A DNA stretch of 64,000 nt from Phytophthora colocasiae (taxonomy: Eukaryota > Oomycota > Peronosporomycetes > Peronosporales > Peronosporaceae): the NCBI GenBank assembly GCA_018806915.1, contig JAGKQI010000078.1, positions 1,364,001-1,428,000 of the forward strand, read 5' to 3'. A program made the translations under genes and the position numbers. The stretch's first letter is position 1. Each line of letters opens with the position of its first letter. The notes under the pieces are model-generated. The model did not search any database, was not told where the DNA came from, and worked only from the letters and a program-made list of their open reading frames with translations. This document shows, in pieces, positions 47,650 through 59,626 of the stretch.

Positions 47650-49334
47650 ACTCGTTGACGTCTTACACTACGAAAGTGTATCATTGGTAGAAGTGGTTGC
47701 GTATTGTATCCGTAGGAAAGTGTGAGTGGCGTCAAACATAATAGAAGTTTGTATCGTGAAACCAATATTCAATATTGTCTTCGAAACCAAAAATATTTTA
47801 GCTAAACTCTTTTTCGCAATTATTAAATTGAGTTCATTAAATGTACTGATATGACAGAAAAATAATGGTGCATGTATTGTACATGCACCATTATTGAGGC
47901 TTTTTTTTCTGTTCGCACAGCCACGACTACCGCAACAACACGTTGTTACAACAGCGTGCGTTTGCGTCTGGGCAACACAATGCAAACATGCGAAGCACAG
48001 TTTGGCCGTACCAAAAGAACGAAAGGACATCCTTTATTATTTGAGCTTGCTAGTACGTCGTCGCTCGAATGAGGTCAGTACTATCAAAACCTAATATTGT
48101 ATATACAGAGTTCTTTGAAGATCTGAAGCCTATCCATTTGGCAGTTTTAGTCAGGTTGATAACCAAAACTCCAAGACGCTATTTTTTCTCGAGTACCAGA
48201 CGATTCGGTTAGCGTGCGTGGCCATCAGCCGCTCCACCGTGCAACATCGTTTCTATCGCGTCGCCCTATCCTGGATAGGATAGGCTATCAAGGTCAAGTC
48301 AGTAGCGCTCTGATCCAGCAAGCCACCCAATTCAAAATACGGCTAACAACTACTAATTTTGTGGTACATTGTACTTTCGAAAAAAGTTTGTGCTCATCGC
48401 AGAAGGTTGAGGCAACCGTTAAATCGGAACGTGAGCCAACAGTCCACGACGATCTGAAACATGGTGTATTGCTGCAATATTATGGCACGCTTCATTGCTA
48501 CAAAACACTTGAAACGCTAATTACATTGGTCACTTATGTGCTGCATCCAGCATGATTGCCAGATCCGAACAACTGATGTCAGGCCGACCCCATCGTCGTT
48601 TTTAGTCCACAGCTGCTGGAGGCGAGCCAATCTTTGCAGTAAAGACTCTTTACGCACGTGTTCCCCCTAGCGCCGCGAGTAGCGGATATCTGTACCGCTA
48701 CAGACGACGTGAAACTTTCACACTTTTGCAGTTGTTGGAATAACCAGCTTCGATAGAACAAACACAAATTGGACACTTTACACATTTTGAAGAGTATCTT
48801 TTTCCAAGATATACCGCCGCACAGATTAAGGTAGGCTCATACATGTGCAGTACTCCAGCTCTTCGTTGCGAATTACATCGGCATCGTTCGAATACCAAAA
48901 GCGTCAAGTTGTCACCACCACCCGGAGCTACGGCATTGACATGGTCAAGTTCACAGAGATGATCGATCGTCACGGATTTGATCCCCGAAAAACGAAAAGA
49001 GTCGACGAAAAGAGAGAACCAACCGCTGGGTCCACCGCAAACGGCAACCAGCAGCATTCCCTCAGGAAAACAACTGCTGCTCCAGATATTAGCGTTTGGT
49101 GTCGTGGTCTACGTCGTAGGGTCTGCAACGTTGCATGCTCCAGTCTGATGTAGCACTGGTCGTCGAGGCATGAAGCGCGAACAGCTTACAAACGGTCATG
49201 ACCCCTTGATGCTCACTTTGACTAAAACGTTAATCATCCCGACACTACTCCGTCCTCATTAATCAATTCGCCTCTCAGGCCCCAAGCAAGCAGCCTCCAA
49301 CCAACTACTGTAGTTAAACTCGCTGCACTCCAAG
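47650..49334. other. Array spacer 2
   Basis: Nearly identical to spacer 1, with small indels (for example CATAATAG gained near 47740). No gene accepted. Confidence 0.6.
47861..47895. repeat. Perfect 16-bp stem hairpin, spacer 2
   Basis: Same hairpin as in spacer 1. Confidence 0.85.
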
Positions 49335-51038
49335 ATGGCCAAGTTGTTCACTCCACTGGTGGCGTCTGCCGCTCTCTTCCTGGCGACCGCCTCCGCCGCT
49401 TCCCTGCCGAACGGCTCATGGCCTGCCAGCAAGGGAACCGTGCAATACAAGCAAGCCTACATCGTCAAGGCTGGTGAGGTCTTCGACGGGAAGATGAAGA
49501 CGTACGAACGCTCCGACGTGTCGTGCCAAGAGCAAAAGGAAAGCGGATCGGACACTGCCGTGTTCAAGGTCGAGGCCGGCGGTCACCTCAAGAACGTCAT
49601 CATCGGCAAGAACCAAATGGAGGGCGTCCACTGTGACAAGCACGACTGCATCATCGAGAACGTTTGGTGGGACGATGTGTGCGAGGACGCGCTGAGCGTG
49701 AAGGGCGGAACCGCCTCCAGTATCACCAAGGTCATCGGTGGCGGTGCGCGTTACGCCGACGACAAGGTCATCCAGCACAACGGCTTCGGTACGGTCGATA
49801 TCGACGGCTTCTACGGTGAGGACATCAGCAAGCTCTACCGTTCGTGTGGCACGTGCGGCAACCGTCCCAAGACGGTCAACGTCAAGAACGTGTACGTGGT
49901 GAACCCTACGAACGCCATCGTGACGGTGAACAAGAACTGGGGTGACAAGGCGACGCTGAAGAACGTCTGGGTCAAGTCGAGCAAGGCCTCCGTGAAGGTG
50001 TGTCAGTGGTCACAGGGCAACGCCAACGGTGAGCCGAAGATGCTAGGCAACGGCCCGTCCCCTCCGCTGTGTCAGTACTCGACGAGCGACATCCACATCA
50101 ACCAGGACATCTCCAAGGCGGCTGGCCAGACGCCGTCGCAGGAGGAGCAGGATCCGTCTCAGGAGCAGCAGAGCCCGACGCCGACCACGAAATCCTCGAA
50201 GAAGACGAAGGCCCCGAAGACAACCGCCCCAAATAAGACACAGACCCCCGAACCTGTCGAAGAATCCGCCGAACAGGTTGACCAGACCATCCAGCAGACC
50301 GTCCAGCAGACCGTGAAGAACACGACGGCTACGGTTCCGGACGGTACGTGGCCTGCCAGCACGGGCACGGTGCTCTACAAGAAGCCATACGTCATCAAGG
50401 CCGGTGAGGTCTTCGACGGTAAGATGAAGACGTACGAACGCTCGGACATCACGTGCTCGGGCGGTGAGGGCCAGAAGGACACGGCGGTGTTCCTCGTGGA
50501 GGCCGGCGGCACCCTGAAGAACGCCATCATCGGCAAGAACCAGAAGGAGGGAGTGCACTGCGACGACCACGAGTGCACCATTGAGAACGTCTGGTGGGAC
50601 GACGTGTGCGAGGACGCGCTGAGCATCAAGGGCGGAACCGCCTCCAGCGTCACCACCGTGACCAACTGCGGCGCACGTTACGCTGAGGACAAGGTGGTGC
50701 AGCACAACGGCTACGGTACCGTCAAGATCAAGGGGTTCTTCGCGCAGGAGTTCGGCAAGCTCTACCGCTCGTGCGGCACGTGCGGAAACATCCCCCGTAA
50801 GGTCACCGTGGAGAACGTGTTGGCCATTGACCCGCTGGTTAGTGTCATCACTGTGAACAAGAACAACAACGACCAGGCCACGCTCAAGAACATCCACGTC
50901 AAGACGACGAACGGCAAGGACAACGTCAAGGTGTGTCAGTGGTCGCAGGCCAGCAAGACGCCGTCCAACCTGGGCGACGGTCCCTCGGGCAAGCTGTGTC
51001 AGTACTCGGCGAGTGACATCCACATCAACGAGGACTGA
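49335..51038 (+). CDS. Bidomain PL3 pectate lyase, copy 4
   Basis: 567 aa. Domains as in copy 3. The only protein change I see is in the linker, where TAPKKTQTP becomes TAPNKTQTP; at DNA level GCCCCCAAGAAG is GCCCCAAATAAG. The new N-K-T creates an N-glycosylation sequon in the linker. Probably functional. Confidence 0.95.
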   Translation: MAKLFTPLVASAALFLATASAASLPNGSWPASKGTVQYKQAYIVKAGEVFDGKMKTYERSDVSCQEQKESGSDTAVFKVEAGGHLKNVIIGKNQMEGVHCDKHDCIIENVWWDDVCEDALSVKGGTASSITKVIGGGARYADDKVIQHNGFGTVDIDGFYGEDISKLYRSCGTCGNRPKTVNVKNVYVVNPTNAIVTVNKNWGDKATLKNVWVKSSKASVKVCQWSQGNANGEPKMLGNGPSPPLCQYSTSDIHINQDISKAAGQTPSQEEQDPSQEQQSPTPTTKSSKKTKAPKTTAPNKTQTPEPVEESAEQVDQTIQQTVQQTVKNTTATVPDGTWPASTGTVLYKKPYVIKAGEVFDGKMKTYERSDITCSGGEGQKDTAVFLVEAGGTLKNAIIGKNQKEGVHCDDHECTIENVWWDDVCEDALSIKGGTASSVTTVTNCGARYAEDKVVQHNGYGTVKIKGFFAQEFGKLYRSCGTCGNIPRKVTVENVLAIDPLVSVITVNKNNNDQATLKNIHVKTTNGKDNVKVCQWSQASKTPSNLGDGPSGKLCQYSASDIHINED

Positions 51039-52797
51039 ACTCGTTGACGTCTTACACTACGAAAGTGTATCATTGGTAGAAGTGGTTGCGTATTGTATCC
51101 GTAGGAAAGTGTGAGTGGCGTCAAAGCATAATAGAAGTTTGTATCGTGAAACCAATATTCAATATTGTCTTCGAAACCAAAAATATTTTAGCTAAACTCT
51201 TTTTCGCAATTATTAAATTGAGTTCATTAAATGTACTGATATGACAGAAAAATAATGGTGCATGTATTGTACATGCACCATTGAGGCTTTTTTTCTGTTC
51301 GCACAGCCACGACTACCGCAACAACACTGTTGTTACAACAGGTGCGTTTGCGTCTGGGCAACACAATGCAAACATGCGAAGCACAGTTTGGCCGTACCAA
51401 AAGAACGAAAGGACATGTTCCTATCCTTATAAGGATCCTTATTTGAGCTTGCTAGTACATCGTCGCTCGAATGAGGTCAGTGCTATCAAAACTAAAATTG
51501 TATTTACAGCCCGCACAAATTCAGCAAGTCGGCTTTGTTGACAACAATTGGGTGTCACGTCGACACTTACCAGTTCTTTGAAGATCTGAAGCCTATCCAT
51601 ATGGCAGTTTTAGTCAGGTTGATAACCAAAACTCCAAGACGCTATTTTTTCTCGAGTACCAGACGATTCGATTAGCGTGCGTGGCCATCAGCAGCTCCAC
51701 CGTGCAACATCGTTTCTATCGCGTCGCCCTATCCTGGATAGGATAGGCTATCGAGGTCAAGTCAGTAGCGCTCTGATCCACAAGCCACCCAATTCAAAAT
51801 ACGGCTAGCAACTACAAATTTTGTGGTACATTGTACTTTCGAAAAAAGTTTGTGCTCATCGCAGAAGGTTGAGGCAACCGTTAAATCGGAACGTGAGCCA
51901 ACAGTCCACGACGATCTGAAACATGGTGTATTGCTGCAATATTATGGCACGCTTCATTGCTACAAACACACTTGAAACGCTAATTACATTGGTCACTTAT
52001 GTGCTGCATCCAGCATGATTGCCAGATCCAAACAAATGATGTCAGGCCGACCCCATCGTCGTTTTTAGTCCACAGCTGCTGGAGGCGAGCCAATCTTTGC
52101 AGTAAAGACTCTTTACGCACGTGTTCCCCCTAGCGCCGCGAGTAGCGGATATCTGTACCGCTACAGACGACGTGAAACTTTCACACTTTTGCAGTTGTTG
52201 GAATAACCAGCTTCGATAGAACAAACACAAATTGGACACTTTACACATTTTGAAGAGTATCTTTTTCCAAGATATACCGCCGCACAGATTAAGGTAGGCT
52301 CATACATGTGCAGTACTCCAGCTCTTCGTTGCGAATTACATCGGCATCGTTCGAATACCAAAAGCGTCAAGTTGTCACCACCACCCGGAGCTACGGCATT
52401 GACATGGTCAAGTTCACAGAGATGATCGATCGTCACGGATTTGATCCCCGAAAAACGAAAAGAGTCGACGAAAAGAGAGAACCAACCGCTGGGTCCACCG
52501 CAAACGGCAACCAGCAGCATTCCCTCAGGAAAACAACTGCTGCTCCAGATATTAGCGTTTGGTGTCGTGGTCTACGTCGTAGGGTCTGCAACGTTGCATG
52601 CTCCAGTCTGATGTAGCACTGGTCGTCGAGGCATGAAGCGCGAACAGCTTACAAACGGTCATGACCCCTTGATGGTCGCTTTGACTAAAACGTTAATCAT
52701 CCCGACACTACTCCGTCCTCATTAATCAATTCGCCTCTCAGGCCCCAAGCAAGCAGCCTCCAACCAACTACTGTAGTTAAACTCGCTGCAACTCAAG
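51039..52797. other. Array spacer 3
   Basis: 1.76 kb, longer than spacers 1 and 2. It carries an extra block around 51418-51570, including ATCCTTATAAGGAT. No gene accepted. Confidence 0.6.
51254..51282. repeat. Perfect 13-bp stem hairpin, spacer 3
   Basis: As spacer 1 but the right arm lacks the last ATT, shortening the stem. Confidence 0.85.
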
Positions 52798-54501
52798 ATG
52801 GCCAAGTTGTTCACTCCACTGGTGGCGTCTGCCGCTCTCTTCCTGGCGACTGCCTCCGCCGCTTCCCTGCCGAACGGCTCATGGCCCGCCAGCAAGGGGA
52901 CCGTGCAATACAAGCAAGCCTACATCGTCAAGGCTGGTGAGGTCTTCGACGGGAAGATGAAGACGTACGAACGCTCCGACGTGTCGTGCCAAGAGCAAAA
53001 GGAAAGCGGATCGGACACTGCCGTGTTCAAGGTCGAGGCCGGCGGTCACCTCAAGAACGTCATCATCGGCAAGAACCAAATGGAGGGCGTCCACTGTGAC
53101 AAGCACGACTGCATCATCGAGAACGTTTGGTGGGACGATGTGTGCGAGGACGCGCTGAGCGTGAAGGGCGGAACCGCCTCCAGTATCACCAAGGTCATCG
53201 GTGGCGGTGCGCGTTACGCCGACGACAAGGTCATCCAGCACAACGGCTTCGGTACGGTCGATATCGACGGCTTCTACGGTGAGGACATCAGCAAGCTCTA
53301 CCGTTCGTGTGGCACGTGCGGCAACCGTCCCAAGACGGTCAACGTCAAGAACGTGTACGTGGTGAACCCTACGAACGCCATCGTGACGGTGAACAAGAAC
53401 TGGGGTGACAAGGCGACGCTGAAGAACGTCTGGGTCAAGTCGAGCAAGGCCTCCGTGAAGGTGTGTCAGTGGTCACAGGGCAACGCCAACGGTGAGCCGA
53501 AGATGCTGGGCAACGGTCCGTCCCCTCCGCTGTGTCAGTACTCGACGAGCGACATCCACATCAACCAGGACATCTCCAAGGCGGCTGGCCAGACGCCGTC
53601 GCAGGAGGAGCAGGATCCGTCTCAGGAGCAGCAGAGCCCGACGCCGACCACGAAATCCTCGAAGAAGACGAAGGCCCCGAAGACAACCGCCCCCAAGAAG
53701 ACACAGACCCCCGACCCTGTCGAAGAATCCGCCGAACAGGTTGACCAGACCATCCAGCAGACCGTCCAGCAGACCGTGAAGAACACGACGGCTACGGTTC
53801 CGGACGGTACGTGGCCTGCCAGCACGGGCACGGTGCTCTACAAGAAGCCATACGTCATCAAGGCCGGTGAGGTCTTCGACGGTAATATGATGACGTACGA
53901 ACGCTCGTACATCACGTGCTCGGGCGGTGTGGGCCAGAAGGACACGGCGGTTTTCCTCGTGGTGGCCGGCGGAACCCTGAAGAACGCCATCATCGGCAAG
54001 AACCAGATGGAGGTAGTGCACTGCGACGACCACGAGTGCACCATTGAGAACGTCTGGTGGGACGACGTGTGCGAGGACGCGCTGAGCATCAAGGGCGGAA
54101 CCGCCTCCAGCGTCACCACCGTGACCAACTGCGGCGCACGTTACGCTGAGGACAAGGTGGTGCAGCACAACGGCTACGGTACCGTCAAGATCAAGGGGTT
54201 CTTCGCGCAGGAGTTCGGCAAGCTCTACCGCTCGTGCGGCACGTGCGGAAACATCCCCCGTAAGGTCACCGTGGAGAACGTGTTGGCCATTGACCCGCTG
54301 GTTAGTGTCATCACTGTGAACAAGAACAACAACGACCAGGCCACGCTCAAGAACATCCACGTCAAGACGACGAACGGCAAGGACAACGTCAAGGTGTGTC
54401 AGTGGTCGCAGGCCAGCAAGACGCCGTCCAACCTGGGCGACGGTCCCTCGGGCAAGCTGTGTCAGTACTCGGCGAGTGACATCCACATCAACGAGGACTG
54501 A
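52798..54501 (+). CDS. Bidomain PL3 pectate lyase, copy 5 (clustered substitutions in domain 2)
   Basis: 567 aa. Domain 1 is normal. In domain 2, nine base changes within about 130 bp (53885-54015) give seven amino-acid changes relative to copy 3: DGKMKTY to DGNMMTY, ERSD to ERSY, GGEG to GGVG, LVEAG to LVVAG and NQKEGVH to NQMEVVH. Several hit residues identical in every other copy, including the Gly next to the conserved V-H-C. Domain 2 is therefore probably impaired if the changes are real. Linker has Asp for Glu (TPDPVEE), shared with copies 6 and 7. Confidence 0.92.
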   Translation: MAKLFTPLVASAALFLATASAASLPNGSWPASKGTVQYKQAYIVKAGEVFDGKMKTYERSDVSCQEQKESGSDTAVFKVEAGGHLKNVIIGKNQMEGVHCDKHDCIIENVWWDDVCEDALSVKGGTASSITKVIGGGARYADDKVIQHNGFGTVDIDGFYGEDISKLYRSCGTCGNRPKTVNVKNVYVVNPTNAIVTVNKNWGDKATLKNVWVKSSKASVKVCQWSQGNANGEPKMLGNGPSPPLCQYSTSDIHINQDISKAAGQTPSQEEQDPSQEQQSPTPTTKSSKKTKAPKTTAPKKTQTPDPVEESAEQVDQTIQQTVQQTVKNTTATVPDGTWPASTGTVLYKKPYVIKAGEVFDGNMMTYERSYITCSGGVGQKDTAVFLVVAGGTLKNAIIGKNQMEVVHCDDHECTIENVWWDDVCEDALSIKGGTASSVTTVTNCGARYAEDKVVQHNGYGTVKIKGFFAQEFGKLYRSCGTCGNIPRKVTVENVLAIDPLVSVITVNKNNNDQATLKNIHVKTTNGKDNVKVCQWSQASKTPSNLGDGPSGKLCQYSASDIHINED

Positions 54502-56208
54502 ACTCGTTGACGTCTTACACTACGAAAGTGTATCATTGGTAGAAGTGGTTGCGTATTGTATCCGTAGGAAAGTGTGAGTGGCGTCAAACATAATAGAAGT
54601 TTGTATCGTGAAACCAATATTCAATATTGTCTTCGAAACAAAAATATTAAGATAAATTCTTTTTCGCAATTATTAAATTGAGTTCATTAAATGTACTGAT
54701 ATGACAGAAAAATAATGGTGCATGTATTGTACATGCACCATTGAGGCTTTTTTTCTGTCCGCACAGGCACGACTACCGCAACAACACGTGCGTTTCCGTC
54801 TGGGCAACACAATGCAAACATGCAAAGAACAGTTTGGCCGTACCAAAAGAATGAAAGGACATGTTCATATCCTTATAAGGATCCTTATTTGAGCTTGCGA
54901 GTACATCGTCGCTCGAATGAGGTCAGTACTATCAAAACTAAAATTGTATGTACAGCCCGCACAAATTCAGCAAGTCGGCCTTCGACAACAATTGGGTGTC
55001 ACGTCGACACTTACCAGTTCTTTGAAGATCTGAAGCCTATCCATTTGGCAGTTTTAGTCAGGTTGATAACCAAAACTCCAAGACGCTATTTTTTCTCGAG
55101 TACCAGACGATTCGATTAGCGTGCGTGGCCATCAGCCGCTCCACCTGGATAGGATAGGCTATCGAGGTCAAGCCAGTAGCGCTCTGTTCCAGCAAGCCAC
55201 CCAATTCAAAATACGGCTAACAACTACTAATTTTGTGGTACATTGTACTTTCGAAAAAAGTTTGTGCTCATCGCAGAAGGTTGAGGCAACCGTTAAATCG
55301 GAACGTGAGCCAACAGTCCACGACGATCTGAAACATGGTGTATTGCTGCAATATTATGGCACGCTTCATTGCTACAAACACACTTGAAACGCTAATTACA
55401 TTGGTCACTTATGTGCTGCATCCAGCATGATTGCCAGATCCGAACAAATGATGTCAGGCCGACCCCATCGTCGTTTTTAGTCCACAGCTGCTGGAGGCGA
55501 GCCAATCTTTGCAGTAAAGACTCTTTACGCACGTGTTCCCCCTAGCGCCGCGAGTAGCGGATATCTGTACCGCTACAGACGACGTGAAACTTTCACACTT
55601 TTGCAGTTGTTGGAATAACCAGCTTCGATAGAACAAACACAAATTGGACACTTTACACATTTTGAAGAGTATCTTTTTCCAAGATATACCGCCGCACAGA
55701 TTAAGGTAGGCTCATACATGTGCAGTACTCCAGCTCTTCGTTGCGAATTACATCGGCATCGTTCGAATACCAAAAGCGTCAAGTTGTCACCACCACCCGG
55801 AGCTACGGCATTGACATGGTCAAGTTCACAGAGATGATCGATCGTCACGGATTTGATCCCCGAAAAACGAAAGAGTCGACGAAAAGAGAGAACCAACCGC
55901 TGGGTCCACCGCAAACGGCAACCAGCAGCATTCCCTCAGGAAAACAACTGCTGCTCCAGATATTAGCGTTTGGTGTCGTGGTCTACGTCGTAGGGTCTGC
56001 AACGTTGCATGCTCCAGTCTGATGTAGCACTGGTCGTCGAGGCATGAAGCGCGAACAGCTTACAAACGGTCATGACCCCTTGATGCTCACTTTGACTAAA
56101 ACGTTAATCATCCCGACACTACTCCGTCCTCATTAATCAATTCGCCTCTCAGGCCCCAAGCAAGCAGCCTCCAACCAACTACTGTAGTTAAACTCGCTGC
56201 AACTCAAG
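54502..56208. other. Array spacer 4
   Basis: Subtype with CTGTCCGCACAGGCACG and a shortened segment near 55140. No gene accepted. Confidence 0.6.
54714..54742. repeat. Perfect 13-bp stem hairpin, spacer 4
   Basis: Short-stem form as in spacer 3. Confidence 0.85.
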
Positions 56209-57909
56209 ATGGCCAAGTTGTTCACTCCTCTGGTGGCGTCTGCCGCTCTCTTCCTGGCGACTGCCTCCGCCGCTTCCCTGCCGAACGGCTCATGGCCTGC
56301 CAGCAAGGGAACCGTGCAATACAAGCAAGCCTACATCGTCAAGGCTGGTGAGGTCTTCGACGGGAAGATGAAGACGTACGAACGCTCCGACGTGTCGTGC
56401 CAGGAGCAAAAGGAAAGCGGATCGGACACTGCCGTGTTCAAGGTCGAGGCCGGCGGTCACCTCAAGAACGTCATCATCGGCAAGAACCAAATGGAGGGCG
56501 TCCACTGTGACAAGCACGACTGCATCATCGAGAACGTTTGGTGGGACGATGTGTGCGAGGACGCGCTGAGCGTGAAGGGCGGAACCGCCTCCAGTATCAC
56601 CAAGGTCATCGGTGGCGGTGCGCGTTACGCCGACGACAAGGTCATCCAGCACAACGGCTTCGGTACGGTCGATATCGACGGCTTCTACGGTGAGGACATC
56701 AGCAAGCTCTACCGTTCGTGTGGCACGTGCGGCAACCGTCCCAAGACGGTCAACGTCAAGAACGTGTACGTGGTGAACCCTACGAACGCCATCGTGACGG
56801 TGAACAAGAACTGGGGTGACAAGGCGACGCTGAAGAACGTCTGGGTCAAGTCGAGCAAGGCCTCCGTGAAGGTGTGTCAGTGGTCACAGGGCAACGCCAA
56901 CGGTGAGCCGAAGATGCTGGGCAACGGCCCGTCCCTCCGCTGTGTCAGTACTCGACGAGCGACATCCACATCAACCAGGACATCTCCAAGGCGGCTGGCC
57001 AGACGCCGTCGCAGGAAGAGCAGGATCCGTCTCAGGAGCAGCAGAGCCCGACGCCGACCACGAAATCCTCGAAGAAGACGAAGGCCCCGAAGACAACCGC
57101 CCCAAGAAGACACAGACCCCGACCCTGTCGAAGAATCCGCCGAACAGGTTGACCAGACCATCCAGCAGACCGTCCAGCAGACCGTGAAGAACACGACGGC
57201 TACGGTTCCGGACGGTACGTGGCCTGCCAGCACGGGCACGGTGCTCTACAAGAAGCCATACGTCATCAAGGCCGGTGAGGTCTTCGACGGTAAGATGAAG
57301 ACGTACGAACGCTCGGACATCACGTGCTCGGGCGGTGAGGGCCAGAAGGACACGGCGGTGTTCCTCGTGGAGGCCGGCGGCACCCTGAAGAACGCCATCA
57401 TCGGCAAGAACCAGAAGGAGGGAGTGCACTGCGACGACCACGAGTGCACCATTGAGAACGTCTGGTGGGACGACGTGTGCGAGGACGCGCTGAGCATCAA
57501 GGGCGGAACCGCCTCCAGCGTCACCACCGTGACCAACTGCGGCGCACGTTACGCTGAGGACAAGGTGGTGCAGCACAACGGCTACGGTACCGTCAAGATC
57601 AAGGGGTTCTTCGCGCAGGAGTTCGGCAAGCTCTACCGCTCGTGCGGCACGTGCGGAAACATCCCCCGTAAGGTCACCGTGGAGAACGTGTTGGCCATTG
57701 ACCCGCTGGTTAGTGTCATCACTGTGAACAAGAACAACAACGACCAGGCCACGCTCAAGAACATCCACGTCAAGACGACGAACGGCAAGGACAACGTCAA
57801 GGTGTGTCAGTGGTCGCAGGCCAGCAAGACGCCGTCCAACCTGGGCGACGGTCCCTCGGGCAAGCTGTGTCAGTACTCGGCGAGTGACATCCACATCAAC
57901 GAGGACTGA
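56209..57909 (+). CDS. Bidomain PL3 pectate lyase, copy 6 (linker recoded by compensating frameshifts)
   Basis: 566 aa. Three single-C losses, each in a run of C (about 56934, 57101 and 57118), add to minus three, so the frame returns before domain 2. Between the first and last, about 62 residues are read in wrong frames. The end of domain 1 (PPLCQYSTSDIHIN) and most of the linker are replaced by a highly basic segment with about 26 Arg. Domain 1 thus loses a conserved Cys and its last strand; domain 2 is intact. It may be a real recoded protein, a damaged copy, or base-calling error in homopolymers. I call it a CDS because the frame is open end to end. Confidence 0.8.
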   Translation: MAKLFTPLVASAALFLATASAASLPNGSWPASKGTVQYKQAYIVKAGEVFDGKMKTYERSDVSCQEQKESGSDTAVFKVEAGGHLKNVIIGKNQMEGVHCDKHDCIIENVWWDDVCEDALSVKGGTASSITKVIGGGARYADDKVIQHNGFGTVDIDGFYGEDISKLYRSCGTCGNRPKTVNVKNVYVVNPTNAIVTVNKNWGDKATLKNVWVKSSKASVKVCQWSQGNANGEPKMLGNGPSLRCVSTRRATSTSTRTSPRRLARRRRRKSRIRLRSSRARRRPRNPRRRRRPRRQPPQEDTDPDPVEESAEQVDQTIQQTVQQTVKNTTATVPDGTWPASTGTVLYKKPYVIKAGEVFDGKMKTYERSDITCSGGEGQKDTAVFLVEAGGTLKNAIIGKNQKEGVHCDDHECTIENVWWDDVCEDALSIKGGTASSVTTVTNCGARYAEDKVVQHNGYGTVKIKGFFAQEFGKLYRSCGTCGNIPRKVTVENVLAIDPLVSVITVNKNNNDQATLKNIHVKTTNGKDNVKVCQWSQASKTPSNLGDGPSGKLCQYSASDIHINED

Positions 57910-59626
57910 ACTCGTTGACGTCTTACACTACGAAAGTGTATCATTGGTAGAAGTGGTTGCGTATTGTATCCGTAGGAAAGTGTGAGTGGCGTCAAAGCAT
58001 AATAGAAGTTTGTATCGTGAAACCAATATTCAATATTGTCTTCGAAACAAAAAATATCAAGCTAAACTCTTTTTCGCAATTATTAAATTGAGTTCATTAA
58101 ATGTACTGATATGACAGAAAAATAATGGTGCATGTATTGTACATGCACCATTGAGGCTTTTTTTCTGTCCGCACAGGCACGACTACCGCAACAACACGTG
58201 CGTTTCCGTCTGGGCAACACAATGCAAACATGCAAAGAACAGTTTGGCCGTACCAAAAGAATGAAAGGACATGTTCATATCCTTATAAGGATCCTTATTT
58301 GAGCTTGCGAGTACATCGTCGCTCGAATGAGGTCAGTACTATCAAAACTAAAATTGTATGTACAGCCCGCACAAATTCAGCAAGTCGGCCTTCGACAACA
58401 ATTGGGTGTCACGTCGACACTTACCAGTTCTTTGAAGATCTGAAGCCTATCCATTTGGCAGTTTTAGTCAGGTTGATAACCAAAACTCCAAGACGCTATT
58501 TTTTCTCGAGTACCAGACGATTCGATTAGCGTGCGTGGCCATCAGCCGCTCCACCTGGATAGGATAGGCTATCGAGGTCAAGCCAGTAGCGCTCTGTTCC
58601 AGCAAGCCACCCAATTCAAAATACGGCTAACAACTACTAATTTTGTGGTACATTGTACTTTCGAAAAAAGTTTGTGCTCATCGCAGAAGGTTGAGGCAAC
58701 CGTTAAATCGGAACGTGAGCCAACAGTCCACGACGATCTGAAACATGGTGTATTGCTGCAATATTATGGCACGCTTCATTGCTACAAAACACTTGAAACG
58801 CTAATTACATTGGTCACTTATGTGCTGCATCCAGCATGATTGCCAGATCCGAACAACTGATGTCAGGCCGACCCCATCGTCGTTTTTAGTCCACAGCTGC
58901 TGGAGGCGAGCCAATCTTTGCAGTAAAGACTCTTTACTAAAGAGCACGTGTTCCCCCTAGCGCCGCTGTAGTAGCGGATATCTGTACCGCTACAGACGAC
59001 GTGAAACTTTCACACTTTTGCAGTTGTTGGAATAACCAGCTTCGATAGAACAAACACAAATTGGACACTTTACACATTTTGAAGAGTATCTTTTTCCAAG
59101 ATATACCGCCGCACAGATTAAGGTAGGCTCATACATGTGCAGTACTCCAGCTCTTCGTTGCGAATTACATCGGCATCGTTCGAATACCAAAAGCGTCAAG
59201 TTGTCACCACCACCCGGAGCTACGGCATTGACATGGTCAAGTTCACAGAGATGATCGATCGTCACGGATTTGATCCCCGAAAAACGAAAAGAGTCGACGA
59301 AAAGAGAGAACCAACCGCTGGGTCCACCGCAAACGGCAACCAGCAGCATTCCCTCAGGAAAACAACTGCTGCTCCAGATATTAGCGTTTGGTGTCGTGGT
59401 CTACGTCGTAGGGTCTGCAACGTTGCATGCTCCAGTCTGATGTAGCACTGGTCGTCGAGGCATGAAGCGCGAACAGCTTACAAACGGTCATGACCCCTTG
59501 ATGCTCACTTTGACTAAAACGTTAATCATCCCGACACTACTCCGTCCTCATTAATCAATTCGCCTCTCAGGCCCCAAGCAAGCAGCCTCCAACCAACTAC
59601 TGTAGTTAAACTCGCTGCAACTCAAG
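57910..59626. other. Array spacer 5
   Basis: Same subtype as spacer 4. No gene accepted. Confidence 0.6.
58124..58152. repeat. Perfect 13-bp stem hairpin, spacer 5
   Basis: Short-stem form. Confidence 0.85.
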
